From Meinhardsimonia xiamenensis (GTDB taxonomy: Bacteria; Pseudomonadota; Alphaproteobacteria; Rhodobacterales; Rhodobacteraceae), in assembly GCF_900102905.1 (NCBI RefSeq), contig NZ_FNFV01000003.1:403678-467677 (forward strand): 64,000 nt of DNA, read 5' to 3'. Shown here one piece after another: positions 54,882 to 63,064 of the stretch. Position 1 is the stretch's first letter. Each line of letters begins with the position of its first letter. A model generated the notes under the pieces. The model had not been told where the DNA came from. It worked only from the letters and a program-made list of their open reading frames with translations, and did no database searches. A program made the translations under genes and the position numbers.

Positions 54882-57631
54882 ACCGGCCCGCCCCCGCCAT
54901 CGGCTTCTCGGTCAACGGGCAGGCGGTCGAGGTGCCGACGGCGCCTGCGCGCCGGCTGTCGGAGGTGCTGCGCCGGGCGCTTGGGCTCACCGGCACCAAG
55001 GTCGGCTGCGACGCGGGCGACTGCGGCGCCTGTACCGTGCTCGTCGACGGCGCGCCCGTCTGCGCCTGCCTCACCCCGGTTGCCCATGTGGCGGGCCGGG
55101 CCGTCGAGACGGTGGAGGGGCTCGCCGCGGGCGGGGAGATGAGCCGGCTGCAGGAGGCCTTTCTCGCCCATGGCGCAGCACAATGCGGCATCTGCACGCC
55201 GGGGATGCTGATGGCCGCGGCGGCGCTTTTGCGGCAGAACCACCGCCCCGACCGCGCGGCGGTGGAGGAGGCGCTCTCGGGCGTTCTCTGCCGCTGCACG
55301 GGCTATGCCGCGATCATCGACGCCGTTCTTGATGCCGTCGGAAACGGGCCGGCCGCACGCGCCCCCGATCTCGGCCGCGGCGGCGTTGTGGGCCGGCCCC
55401 TGCCGCGGCTTGACGGCGCGCCCAAGGTGCTCGGCACCGAGTGCTATGGCGCCGATCACCTGCCCGAGGGCACGCTAGAGGTTCGCGCGATCCGCTCGCC
55501 GCACGCGGCCGCGCGCTTCGCTCTCGGCGACATCGGCGCATGGCTGAAGGCCCAGCGCGAGGGGCTGATGGTCTTCACCGCCGCCGACATCCCCGGCGAG
55601 AACCGCTTCGGCACCATCCCCGCCTATGCCGACCAGCCCGCGCTTGCCGAGGGCCGCGTGCGCTTTCGCGGCGAGGCGGTGGCACTTGTCGCCGGCCCCG
55701 CCGAGGCGATCGAGGCGGCCGATCTTGCCGCCTTCCCCGTCGCCTGGGAGCCGGAGGCGGCGCTTCTGTCGCCGGACGAGGCCGAGGCGGTGGGCGCGCC
55801 GCTCCTGCATCCGGGCCGGGCGGGCAACATCGTCGCCGCCGGGCGCGTGTGCTGCGGAGACGCCGAGGTGGCGCTTGCGCAGGCGGCGCATGTCGTCGAG
55901 GGGGCGGTCGAGACCGCCTTCGTCGAGCACGCCTATATCGAGCCCGAGGCGGGCGTTGCGTGGATGGAGGGTGAAACGCTCGTCATTCGCGCCTCCACCC
56001 AGTCGCCGGTGATGGACCGAGACGACACCGCGCGCGTGCTGGGTCTTGCACCCGAGCGCGTGCGGGTGGTGCCCTGCGCCACGGGCGGCGGCTTCGGCGC
56101 CAAGCTCGACCTTTCGGTGCAGCCGCTGATCGGGCTCGTGGCGCTGAAGACGGGGCGGCCTGCGCGCATGGTCTGGACAAGGCCCGAGTCCATGGCCGCC
56201 TCGACCAAGCGCCATCCGGCGCGCATGCGCGCACGCGTCGGCTGCGACGGCGAGGGGCGGCTCGTGGGCATGGAATTCGACGGTGTCTTCGATACCGGCG
56301 CCTACGCGAGCTGGGGGCCGACGGTGGCGGTGCGCGTGCCGGTGCATGCCTCGGGGCCCTATCGCATCCCCAACTATCACGCCACCGGGCGCGGGGTACA
56401 TACCAACAATCCGGTCTCGGGTGCCTTCCGCGGCTTCGGCGTGCCGCAGGCGGCGATATTGCAGGAGACGCTCTTCGACCGGCTGGCGGATGCGGCGGGC
56501 ATCGACCGGCTCGAGTTCCGGCTGCGAAACGCGCTGCGCGAGGGTGATGCGACCGTCTGCGGCCAGCGGCCGGGCGGTGTGGGCATTGCTGCCTGTCTCG
56601 AGGCGCTCGCTCCCCGCTGGCGCGCGGGTCTCGCCGAGGCCGAGGCGTGGAACGCAAGCGGCGGCGCGATCCGGCGCGGCGTGGGCGTGGCCTCCTGCTG
56701 GTATGGCTGCGGCAACACCGCCATTGCCAACCCCGCCACCATCCGCATCGGTATCACCCGCGAGGGGCGGGTGCGTCTGCATCAGGGCGCGGCCGACATC
56801 GGGCAAGGGGCCGATACGGTCATCACCCAGATCGCGGCGGATGCGCTGGGGCTGCCCCTCGAGGCGATCGAGCGGGTGGGCTATGACACCGCGCTTACGC
56901 CCGACTGCGGCAAGACCTCCGGCTCGCGCCAGACCTTCATCACCGGCAACGCCGCGCTCAGGGCGGGGCGGGCGCTGCGCGCGCGCATCCTTGCGCTCTC
57001 GAACGCCGGCGCGGAGGCGCGCATCGCCATCGAGCCCGGCCGCATCCTTGTCAGCGAGGGCGCGGTCAGGCGCGAGATCCGCCTTGCCGATCTGGCGGAG
57101 GATGCGCAGGGCTATGTGCTCTCGGCGGAGGAAAGCTACGACCCGCCGACCACCCCGCTCGACGAGAACGGGCAGGGCGCGCCCTACGCCGTCTACGGCT
57201 GGGGCGCGCAGATGGCCGAGGTGGAGGTGGACATGGAGCTTGGCACGGTGCGCGTGCGCCGTATCACCGCCGCCCATGACGTGGGTCGGGCCATCAACCC
57301 GCTCCTCGCCCGCGGCCAGATCGAGGGCGGCATCGCGCAGGGGCTGGGGCTGGCGCTGATGGAGGAATACATCCCCGCCCGCACCGAGAACCTGCACGAC
57401 TATCTCATTCCCACCACCGGCGACATGCCCGAGATCGACACGATCCTGATCGAGGTGGCCGACCCCGAAGGGCCGTTCGGTGCCAAGGGGCTCGGGGAGC
57501 ACGCGCTGATCCCGACCGCACCCGCGATCCTCAATGCCATCCGCCATGCCTCGGGGGCGGTGCTCACCCGCCTGCCGGCGCTGCCGCACCGGGTTCTCGC
57601 CGCGATGCGCGCGGGGGAGGCGGGGCGGTGA
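54878..57631 (+). CDS. Molybdenum hydroxylase, fused 2Fe-2S and Mo-cofactor subunits
   Basis: 917-aa aldehyde-oxidoreductase-like enzyme. N-terminal plant-type [2Fe-2S] (CDAGDCGAC, C44/C49/C52), then an all-helical [2Fe-2S] (QCGICTPGM and CRCTGY), followed by the Mo-pterin domains with GGGFGAKLD, SGAFRGFG and the catalytic Glu in GAKGLGEHAL near residue 875. The 2Fe-2S and Mo parts are fused as in the Mop aldehyde oxidoreductase but the FAD subunit is separate. Substrate probably an N-heteroaromatic or aldehyde; the neighbouring hydroxynicotinate-reductase homologue favours the former. Confidence 0.93.
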   Translation: MNRPAPAIGFSVNGQAVEVPTAPARRLSEVLRRALGLTGTKVGCDAGDCGACTVLVDGAPVCACLTPVAHVAGRAVETVEGLAAGGEMSRLQEAFLAHGAAQCGICTPGMLMAAAALLRQNHRPDRAAVEEALSGVLCRCTGYAAIIDAVLDAVGNGPAARAPDLGRGGVVGRPLPRLDGAPKVLGTECYGADHLPEGTLEVRAIRSPHAAARFALGDIGAWLKAQREGLMVFTAADIPGENRFGTIPAYADQPALAEGRVRFRGEAVALVAGPAEAIEAADLAAFPVAWEPEAALLSPDEAEAVGAPLLHPGRAGNIVAAGRVCCGDAEVALAQAAHVVEGAVETAFVEHAYIEPEAGVAWMEGETLVIRASTQSPVMDRDDTARVLGLAPERVRVVPCATGGGFGAKLDLSVQPLIGLVALKTGRPARMVWTRPESMAASTKRHPARMRARVGCDGEGRLVGMEFDGVFDTGAYASWGPTVAVRVPVHASGPYRIPNYHATGRGVHTNNPVSGAFRGFGVPQAAILQETLFDRLADAAGIDRLEFRLRNALREGDATVCGQRPGGVGIAACLEALAPRWRAGLAEAEAWNASGGAIRRGVGVASCWYGCGNTAIANPATIRIGITREGRVRLHQGAADIGQGADTVITQIAADALGLPLEAIERVGYDTALTPDCGKTSGSRQTFITGNAALRAGRALRARILALSNAGAEARIAIEPGRILVSEGAVRREIRLADLAEDAQGYVLSAEESYDPPTTPLDENGQGAPYAVYGWGAQMAEVEVDMELGTVRVRRITAAHDVGRAINPLLARGQIEGGIAQGLGLALMEEYIPARTENLHDYLIPTTGDMPEIDTILIEVADPEGPFGAKGLGEHALIPTAPAILNAIRHASGAVLTRLPALPHRVLAAMRAGEAGR

Positions 57632-59082
57632 GTGAAAAGCGGCGCCAGCGCGAGGAGAAGATCCGCTGCGACGCCTGCCCGGTCATGTGCTACATCGCCG
57701 AAGGCCGCGTCGGCGCCTGCGACCGCTACGCGAATGAGGGCGGGCGCATCGTTCGCTGCGATCCGGTGACCATCCTCGACCGCCGGCTCGAGGCGGGCGG
57801 CGAGATCCGCCCCTTTCTCAAGGCGCATTGGGACGGGCGCGAGGTCTCCGGCGACGAGGTGTTCATCTCCGGGATCGGGGCGGGCACGACCTATCCCGAC
57901 TACAAGCCTGCCCCCTTCATCGTGAGCCGCGAGATCGAGGGGGTGGATTTCGTCACCGTGGTGACCGAGGCGATCTATTCCTACTGCGGGGTCAAGGTGA
58001 AGATCGACACCGACCGGCACATCGGCGCGGAGGCCGCTGCGGTGCGGGCGAAGGGCGAGGTGGTGGGCCATGTCACCACCTCCGAATACGGCTCGCGCAT
58101 GCTCTCGCTCGGCGGCGTGGAGCATCTCACCGGCGGCTCCAAGGCCGAGGGGCGGGCGACCTGCGAGACGCTTCTGAAGCTGTGCAACCGCGAGGCGGTG
58201 GAGCTCGAGGTGGAGGGGGGCTCCACGCTCACCGTGCAGGCGGGCGCGCCGCCGGTCATCGACGGGGTGCGCGAGGAGCGCATGCGGGTGGGCTGTGGCT
58301 CGGCCACGATCGGGATGTTCGCGAGCCAATGGAAGGGGCTGGTCGACGAGGTGGTGGTGGTGGACGACCACATCACCGGGGTGGTCAGCGAGCATCAGGC
58401 GGGCAAGGTGCTGGGCTGGCCCGATACCGGCATCCGCATCAAGGGGCACCGCTCGACGCCGGGGCGCTACTTCCGGGTGGCCGAACCGGGGCGCGGCTGG
58501 GGCGGGACGGACATCACCGATCCGCTCACCATCCTCGGGGAGTGGAACCCGAAGAAGGGCGCGCGGCCGGGGCTGACGCTTCTGATGGTCTCCACCACCG
58601 GCGAGGAGTGGGGCTATTACGTGCTTGACGAGGAGTTGCGCCCGCAGCCCGCCGAGCTGCCCGACAGCTTGCGGGCAACGGTGGAGCTCATCGCCGAGAA
58701 CTGCGAGCCGGCGCTCACATCGGTGCTCTTCACCGCCGGTGCGGGCGGCAGCCTGCGCGCGGGCGTCACGAAGAATCCGGTGCGACTGACACGCGCGGTG
58801 CATGAGGGGCGGGTGCGTGTCACCTGCGGCGGGGCGCCGGCATGGGTGTGGCCGGGGGGCGGCATCACCTTCATGGTCGATGTGCTGGAGATGCCCGAGC
58901 GCGCCTTCGGTCATGTGCCGACGCCGGCGCTGGTGGCACCACTCGAATTCACCCTGCCGCGCGAGGACTATCGCGCACTGGGCGGCCATGACGAGGCGGT
59001 GAAGAGCGTGGCCGAGATCCTCGAGAAGGGCGGGGAGTATGGCGGGGAATTCCGCGCCATCCCGCCCCGAAGGGCCGGATGA
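57628..59082 (+). CDS. 6-Hydroxynicotinate reductase-like Fe-S protein
   Basis: 484-aa protein related to the 6-hydroxynicotinate reductase (Hnr) of Eubacterium barkeri, a ferredoxin-dependent [4Fe-4S] flavoprotein. The N-terminal cluster motif is CDACPVMCYIAEGRVGACDRY. Other conserved stretches are EAIYSYCGVKVKIDTDRHIG, TTSEYGSRMLSLGG and VGCGSATIGMFA. GTG start overlaps the Mo-subunit stop (GTGA), and the stop overlaps the UPF0280 gene by 4 bp. It may reduce the hydroxylated ring made by the Mo enzyme; the true substrate is unknown. Confidence 0.82.
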   Translation: MSEKRRQREEKIRCDACPVMCYIAEGRVGACDRYANEGGRIVRCDPVTILDRRLEAGGEIRPFLKAHWDGREVSGDEVFISGIGAGTTYPDYKPAPFIVSREIEGVDFVTVVTEAIYSYCGVKVKIDTDRHIGAEAAAVRAKGEVVGHVTTSEYGSRMLSLGGVEHLTGGSKAEGRATCETLLKLCNREAVELEVEGGSTLTVQAGAPPVIDGVREERMRVGCGSATIGMFASQWKGLVDEVVVVDDHITGVVSEHQAGKVLGWPDTGIRIKGHRSTPGRYFRVAEPGRGWGGTDITDPLTILGEWNPKKGARPGLTLLMVSTTGEEWGYYVLDEELRPQPAELPDSLRATVELIAENCEPALTSVLFTAGAGGSLRAGVTKNPVRLTRAVHEGRVRVTCGGAPAWVWPGGGITFMVDVLEMPERAFGHVPTPALVAPLEFTLPREDYRALGGHDEAVKSVAEILEKGGEYGGEFRAIPPRRAG

Positions 59083-60017
59083 GCGGGCGCGCGCAGGCGG
59101 CATGGCTGCCCGACGGGCGGCTGCATCTTCATCACGGGCCGATCGACCTGATCGTGAGTGCCGAGGCCGCGGGGCGGGATCCGGCTGGCGCAACCGTGGA
59201 GGGCGGCGCCCGGCCCGGCGCGGATGCCGGAACCGCCCTTGCCGCCGCCGCGGCGCGGTTCGAGACGGTTCTCGACGAGCTCGTGGCCGAGCTGCCGCTC
59301 CTCCGCGCGCCCGTTGACGCCGACGCGCCGCCTGCGGTGGCGGGCGTCATCGCCCGGCGCATGGTCGCGGCGGTCCGGCCCTGGGCGCGGGTGGGATTCA
59401 TCACGCCGATGGCCGCGGTCGCAGGCGCGGTGGCCGACGAGATCCTTGCCGCCATGCGCGCCGCCGCGCCGCTTGCCAAGGCCATCGTCAACAATGGCGG
59501 CGACGTGGCGCTGTGGCTCGCGCCGGGCCAGAGAACGGTGGCGGCCGTGGCCGGGGGTGCGCCGGCGCGGCTGGAGCTTTCGGCGCGGGACGGGATCGGC
59601 GGGGTGGCCACTTCCGGCTGGCGCGGGCGGAGCCATTCGCTCGGCATCGCCGATGCGGTGACGGTGCTCGCCGCGAGCGCCGCCGCTGCCGATGCCGCCG
59701 CCACCATGATTGCCAACGCGGTCGATCTGCCCGGCCATCCCTCCGTGCGCCGCCGTCCGGCCTGCGAGATCGCGCCCGACAGCGATCTCGGCGCGCTGCC
59801 GGTGACGGTGGCGGTGGGGGCGCTGACGGGGGAGGAGCGGGCGCGCGCGCTCGCCTGCGGGGCGCGGCGGGCGCGGGAGGCGGCCGGCGAGGGGCTCATC
59901 CGAGCCGCCTTTCTCAGTCTTGGAGGTGACGCCTGCGCGATCGGTGCGCCATTGGGTATTTGCACCCAGGGTGAGGAACAGGATCGCGAGAGAAATCAGC
60001 GCAGGGCGAGGCCCTGA
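59079..60017 (+). CDS. UPF0280 (ApbE-fold) family protein
   Basis: 312-aa protein of the UPF0280 family, distantly related in fold to ApbE FMN transferases. Visible blocks: GFITPMAAVAGAVADEIL near residue 108, IVNNGGDVALWL near 140 and VATSGWRGRSHSLGIADAVT near 185, the region equivalent to ApbE's flavin site. It is coupled to the Hnr-like gene and repeatedly occurs beside it, so it may supply a flavin to that protein. The C-terminus overlaps the end of the opposite-strand gene by 22 bp. Confidence 0.82.
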   Translation: MSGRAQAAWLPDGRLHLHHGPIDLIVSAEAAGRDPAGATVEGGARPGADAGTALAAAAARFETVLDELVAELPLLRAPVDADAPPAVAGVIARRMVAAVRPWARVGFITPMAAVAGAVADEILAAMRAAAPLAKAIVNNGGDVALWLAPGQRTVAAVAGGAPARLELSARDGIGGVATSGWRGRSHSLGIADAVTVLAASAAAADAAATMIANAVDLPGHPSVRRRPACEIAPDSDLGALPVTVAVGALTGEERARALACGARRAREAAGEGLIRAAFLSLGGDACAIGAPLGICTQGEEQDRERNQRRARP

Positions 60018-61534
60018 CCCTCGCGCCACAGCTCGGCGCGGGTGCCGGCGGGCAGGCGCAGCCAGTCGGAGGCGGCACCATCGGGCCAGATCACCCGCAG
60101 CTCTGCCCATTCGGCGCGGCCGAGGCCGAAATGAGCAGGCCCCGCGATGCCGCCGGCATGTCCGCCGCCCACGGTGATCTCGCGGCTGCGGATTTCGCCG
60201 TCCGGCAGGCGCAGCTCGACGAAGGCGCCCACGGCATGGGTGTTGGTGCCGTCCTGTCGCGGCGTGAGGCTGAGGAAGTGGCCCGCATCGGCGGTGACGT
60301 TTCGCCAGATCTGCATCGGCGCGCGGCGGTTGACGACGGCGAGATCGAGCCGGCCGTCGCCGTCAAGATCGGCGAGCGCGGCGCCGCGCGAGCGGGCCAG
60401 CGAGGCGATGCCGGCCTCTGCACCGGCCTCCTCGAAGCGCAAGGGGGCGCTCTGCATCAGCAGGTTGTTGGGGTCGTGCATGGCCAGCCCCGGCATCTGG
60501 TCGACATTGCCCTTGGCAATGAAGAGGTCATCGCGCCCGTCATTGTCGACATCGGCGAATTGCGCGTGCCAGCCGGTGGAGGGGCGGCCGTCATCGCCGG
60601 TGTAGGGGCGGTGCGCGGTGGCGCCTGTCTCATAGGGGGCGTTTTCCCAGCGGTAGGGGCCGGTGGCGATCTGCAGGATCTGGTCGCCCATCGAGGTCAG
60701 CGCGATCTCGGGCAGCCCGTCGCCGGTGAGATCGGCGCTGGCGATGCCCATGCCCCAGATGGAGATCGGCTCGAACCCGTCCTCGGGGCCGAGAAGGCGC
60801 AGATCGGGCATCTGCCAGATCTGCTCGGAGCCGCCCTTGAGGTAGTAGTGCCGGTCGTTGGAGATGCGCAGATCGGCGCGCCCGCGCCGGGCGGCGTCGG
60901 AGAAGAGCATCGACAGCGCGCAGAAGCCGGGTGAGAGCGGGATCGGCGCGGCGTAGCGCCCTCCCTCGGGGCGGATCAGCAGGTTGTCGGCGCAGGCGCC
61001 GAAGGGGCCCTCGGGGTCGTCGCGGTTGACGTAGTTGCCGATGGCAAGCGTTGGCAGGCGCGCGCCGGGCTCCCAGGTCGCGGAAAAGGCGGTTGTCCAG
61101 TCGTCTCCGGGATCGATGCCGAGGGCGGCGGCGGCGTCGGTGAAGCGGCAGTCGGGGCCGCCCTTGAGCAGCATGTTCGGCCCCACCCGCAGCACGAAGA
61201 GGTCGAGCCGGCCGTCGGAGTCGACATCGAGCGGATAGGCGCCGGTGACGCCCGTGAGCTCAGGCAGCGCCCCCCGGTTGAAGGCGAGCGGCGCGCCGGG
61301 GGCGAGGGTTTCGTTGATGAAGAGCGCGGCGGGGTTCTCGCCGCCTGCGGCGAAGAGGTCGAGCCGGCCATCGCCGTTGCAGTCGAGAACGGCGAGCCCG
61401 CCGCCGACGAAATGCTCCCAGCCGCCGGCATAGATGTGCGGGGCGGGGAGTGCGGCGGGCTGTTCCTCGAAGCGCGGGGTTCCGGCGAGCGCGGCGCTTG
61501 CCATCAGGGCGAGGGGCAGGGCGAGCGCGCGCAT
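59996..61534 (-). CDS. VCBS/FG-GAP propeller with ASPIC domain (CRTAC1-like), exported
   Basis: 512-aa secreted protein: Sec signal about 1-18, five or more FG-GAP/VCBS repeats each with Ca-binding DxDxDGxxD loops (DCNGDGRLDLF, DVDSDGRLDLF, DVDNDGRDDLF, DLDGDGRLDLA), and a C-terminal ASPIC/UnbV domain (VGGGHAGGIAGPAHFGLG). Extracellular integrin-like propeller with unknown ligand. The ATG overlaps the ROK gene stop by one base (TGATG), so it is co-expressed with that regulator. An odd partner for a sugar regulator. Confidence 0.88.
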   Translation of the reverse strand: MRALALPLALMASAALAGTPRFEEQPAALPAPHIYAGGWEHFVGGGLAVLDCNGDGRLDLFAAGGENPAALFINETLAPGAPLAFNRGALPELTGVTGAYPLDVDSDGRLDLFVLRVGPNMLLKGGPDCRFTDAAAALGIDPGDDWTTAFSATWEPGARLPTLAIGNYVNRDDPEGPFGACADNLLIRPEGGRYAAPIPLSPGFCALSMLFSDAARRGRADLRISNDRHYYLKGGSEQIWQMPDLRLLGPEDGFEPISIWGMGIASADLTGDGLPEIALTSMGDQILQIATGPYRWENAPYETGATAHRPYTGDDGRPSTGWHAQFADVDNDGRDDLFIAKGNVDQMPGLAMHDPNNLLMQSAPLRFEEAGAEAGIASLARSRGAALADLDGDGRLDLAVVNRRAPMQIWRNVTADAGHFLSLTPRQDGTNTHAVGAFVELRLPDGEIRSREITVGGGHAGGIAGPAHFGLGRAEWAELRVIWPDGAASDWLRLPAGTRAELWREGQGLALR

Positions 61535-62850
61535 CACGCGGCCTCCGCGCCGAGTTTTGCCGCCGTGGCCGCATCGAGCGCCAGCGCCGCGGCACCGCGC
61601 GCCCAGAGCTGGTCGCCCCAGGCGCGGATCTCCACCTGCGGGGCCGGCCGGCCCGTCTCCAGCTTCATCGCGGCCATCGCGCGCAGCACCTCCTCGGCAT
61701 AGAGGTAATCGTAGCGCAGCCGCTCGCCGGAGAGGAAGATGAGCGGCGGGTCGAAGAGGTTGACGACATTGGCCAGCCCCAGCGCGAGGTAACGCCCGGC
61801 GCGCTTGAAGATCGCCCGCGCCGCCTCGTTGCCGGCCTTGGCGTGGTCATAGAGGCTCTCGAGCAGGATGGTCGGCGACTGCACCGCCCGGTCGCCCCAG
61901 CCAAGCGCCGTGGTGGCCTCGCGCACCAGCGCATAGTCGGCGACATAGGCCTCCAGGCAGCCGCGCTTGCCGCAGCGGCAGAGCGCGCCGTCGAGCTGCA
62001 CCTTGGTGTGGCCGAGCTCCATCCCGAGTCCCTGCGCGCCGCGCCAGAGGCGGTGGCCGAGCACGAGCCCCATCCCGACTCCGTGCTCGATGGTGACCAC
62101 GGCGAAATCGGGCAGGCCGCGGCCGGCGCCGAACCAGAGCTCGGCCAGGGTGACGAGATTGGCGTCGTTGTCGATCCTGACGGGGCGGGCGAGACGCGCC
62201 GCGAGCATCGCACCGAGCGCCGCGTTGCGCTCGCGCAGGATCGGCGACCACAGCACCGTGCCGGTGTGATGCTCGACCACGCCCGGCATGCCGGCGCCGA
62301 TGGCGTCGAGCGCCTGGGGGCTTATTCCGGCTCGCGCGCAGGCCTCGGCGATGAGGCGGGCGGCGTCCTCGACCACGGCGGAAGCCTCCTGCACCGAGGC
62401 GCGACGGGAGATGCGCGCCTCACCCAGGACGCGCCCGGAGAAATCGACGATGATGGCCGCGTGGCTTCTGTCCGAGAACTTGATCCCGGCGACGACGCCT
62501 GCTTCGGGGCGCACGGCGAGCGCCACCGGCGGGCGTCCGCGGCCCGACTCGCCCTCGCGGCGGGGGCTGGCCACCTCATCGATGAGGCCGGCGGCGAGCA
62601 GTTCGGCGGCGGTGGCGGTGACAGAGGCGGGGCTGACGCCAAGGTCGCGCGCCAGATCGATACGGGCGATTCGCCCCGAGGCGCGGATGCGCTCGTAGAT
62701 CTGCTGGCGCAAGGGGCGCAGCGGCGTCTCCTCGGCGCTGATCAATGGCCCGAAGCCCTCGGCGGCGCGCGTGCTCCCGTGTTCCTCGGCCGAATCCGGG
62801 ACGCCGGAGCCTGCGGCTGCCGGTTCGGAGAGGAGAGTTTTTTCAGTCAT
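61534..62850 (-). CDS. ROK-family transcriptional regulator (XylR/NagC type)
   Basis: 438-aa sugar-responsive repressor: N-terminal winged helix about residues 45-100 (IARIDLARDLGVSPASVTA) and a ROK domain with RIDNDANLVTLAE, ELGHTKV and the zinc motif CRCGKRGCLE. The kinase ATP loop is degenerate (GIKFSDRSH), so it is a regulator and not a glucokinase. ATG 62850 has GAGGAGAATAG upstream. Divergent from a xylF-like gene, suggesting control of xylose or a related sugar. Confidence 0.92.
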   Translation of the reverse strand: MTEKTLLSEPAAAGSGVPDSAEEHGSTRAAEGFGPLISAEETPLRPLRQQIYERIRASGRIARIDLARDLGVSPASVTATAAELLAAGLIDEVASPRREGESGRGRPPVALAVRPEAGVVAGIKFSDRSHAAIIVDFSGRVLGEARISRRASVQEASAVVEDAARLIAEACARAGISPQALDAIGAGMPGVVEHHTGTVLWSPILRERNAALGAMLAARLARPVRIDNDANLVTLAELWFGAGRGLPDFAVVTIEHGVGMGLVLGHRLWRGAQGLGMELGHTKVQLDGALCRCGKRGCLEAYVADYALVREATTALGWGDRAVQSPTILLESLYDHAKAGNEAARAIFKRAGRYLALGLANVVNLFDPPLIFLSGERLRYDYLYAEEVLRAMAAMKLETGRPAPQVEIRAWGDQLWARGAAALALDAATAAKLGAEAA

Positions 62851-62969
62851 TGAACTATTCTCCTCGCGTAGCGGCCGAAAATTCATCCGATGCTGCACGC
62901 GCATTACGGTTTCCGCGCTGCAGCGCGACGGCGCGCGGTGATGTTGGCATGGTGGCACTGAAAATTTTT

Positions 62970-62997
62970 TTGACAAGTAAATTTATTCTGGCATAGT
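62970..62997 (+). promoter_or_regulatory. Predicted promoter and operator of the xylF-like gene
   Basis: TTGACA (62970-62975) followed at 16 bp by CATAGT (62992-62997). The spacer is AT-rich with the palindrome TAAATTTA (62978-62985), a likely operator for the adjacent ROK repressor. The predicted transcript start is about 60 bp before ATG 63065. Confidence 0.5.
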
Positions 62998-63064
62998 CGG
63001 TGGCGTCGCGGCGGTTTGCCGGGCCGCGCGCCGGGGCGCGCGAGAACTTTGGGAGGAACAGGAC

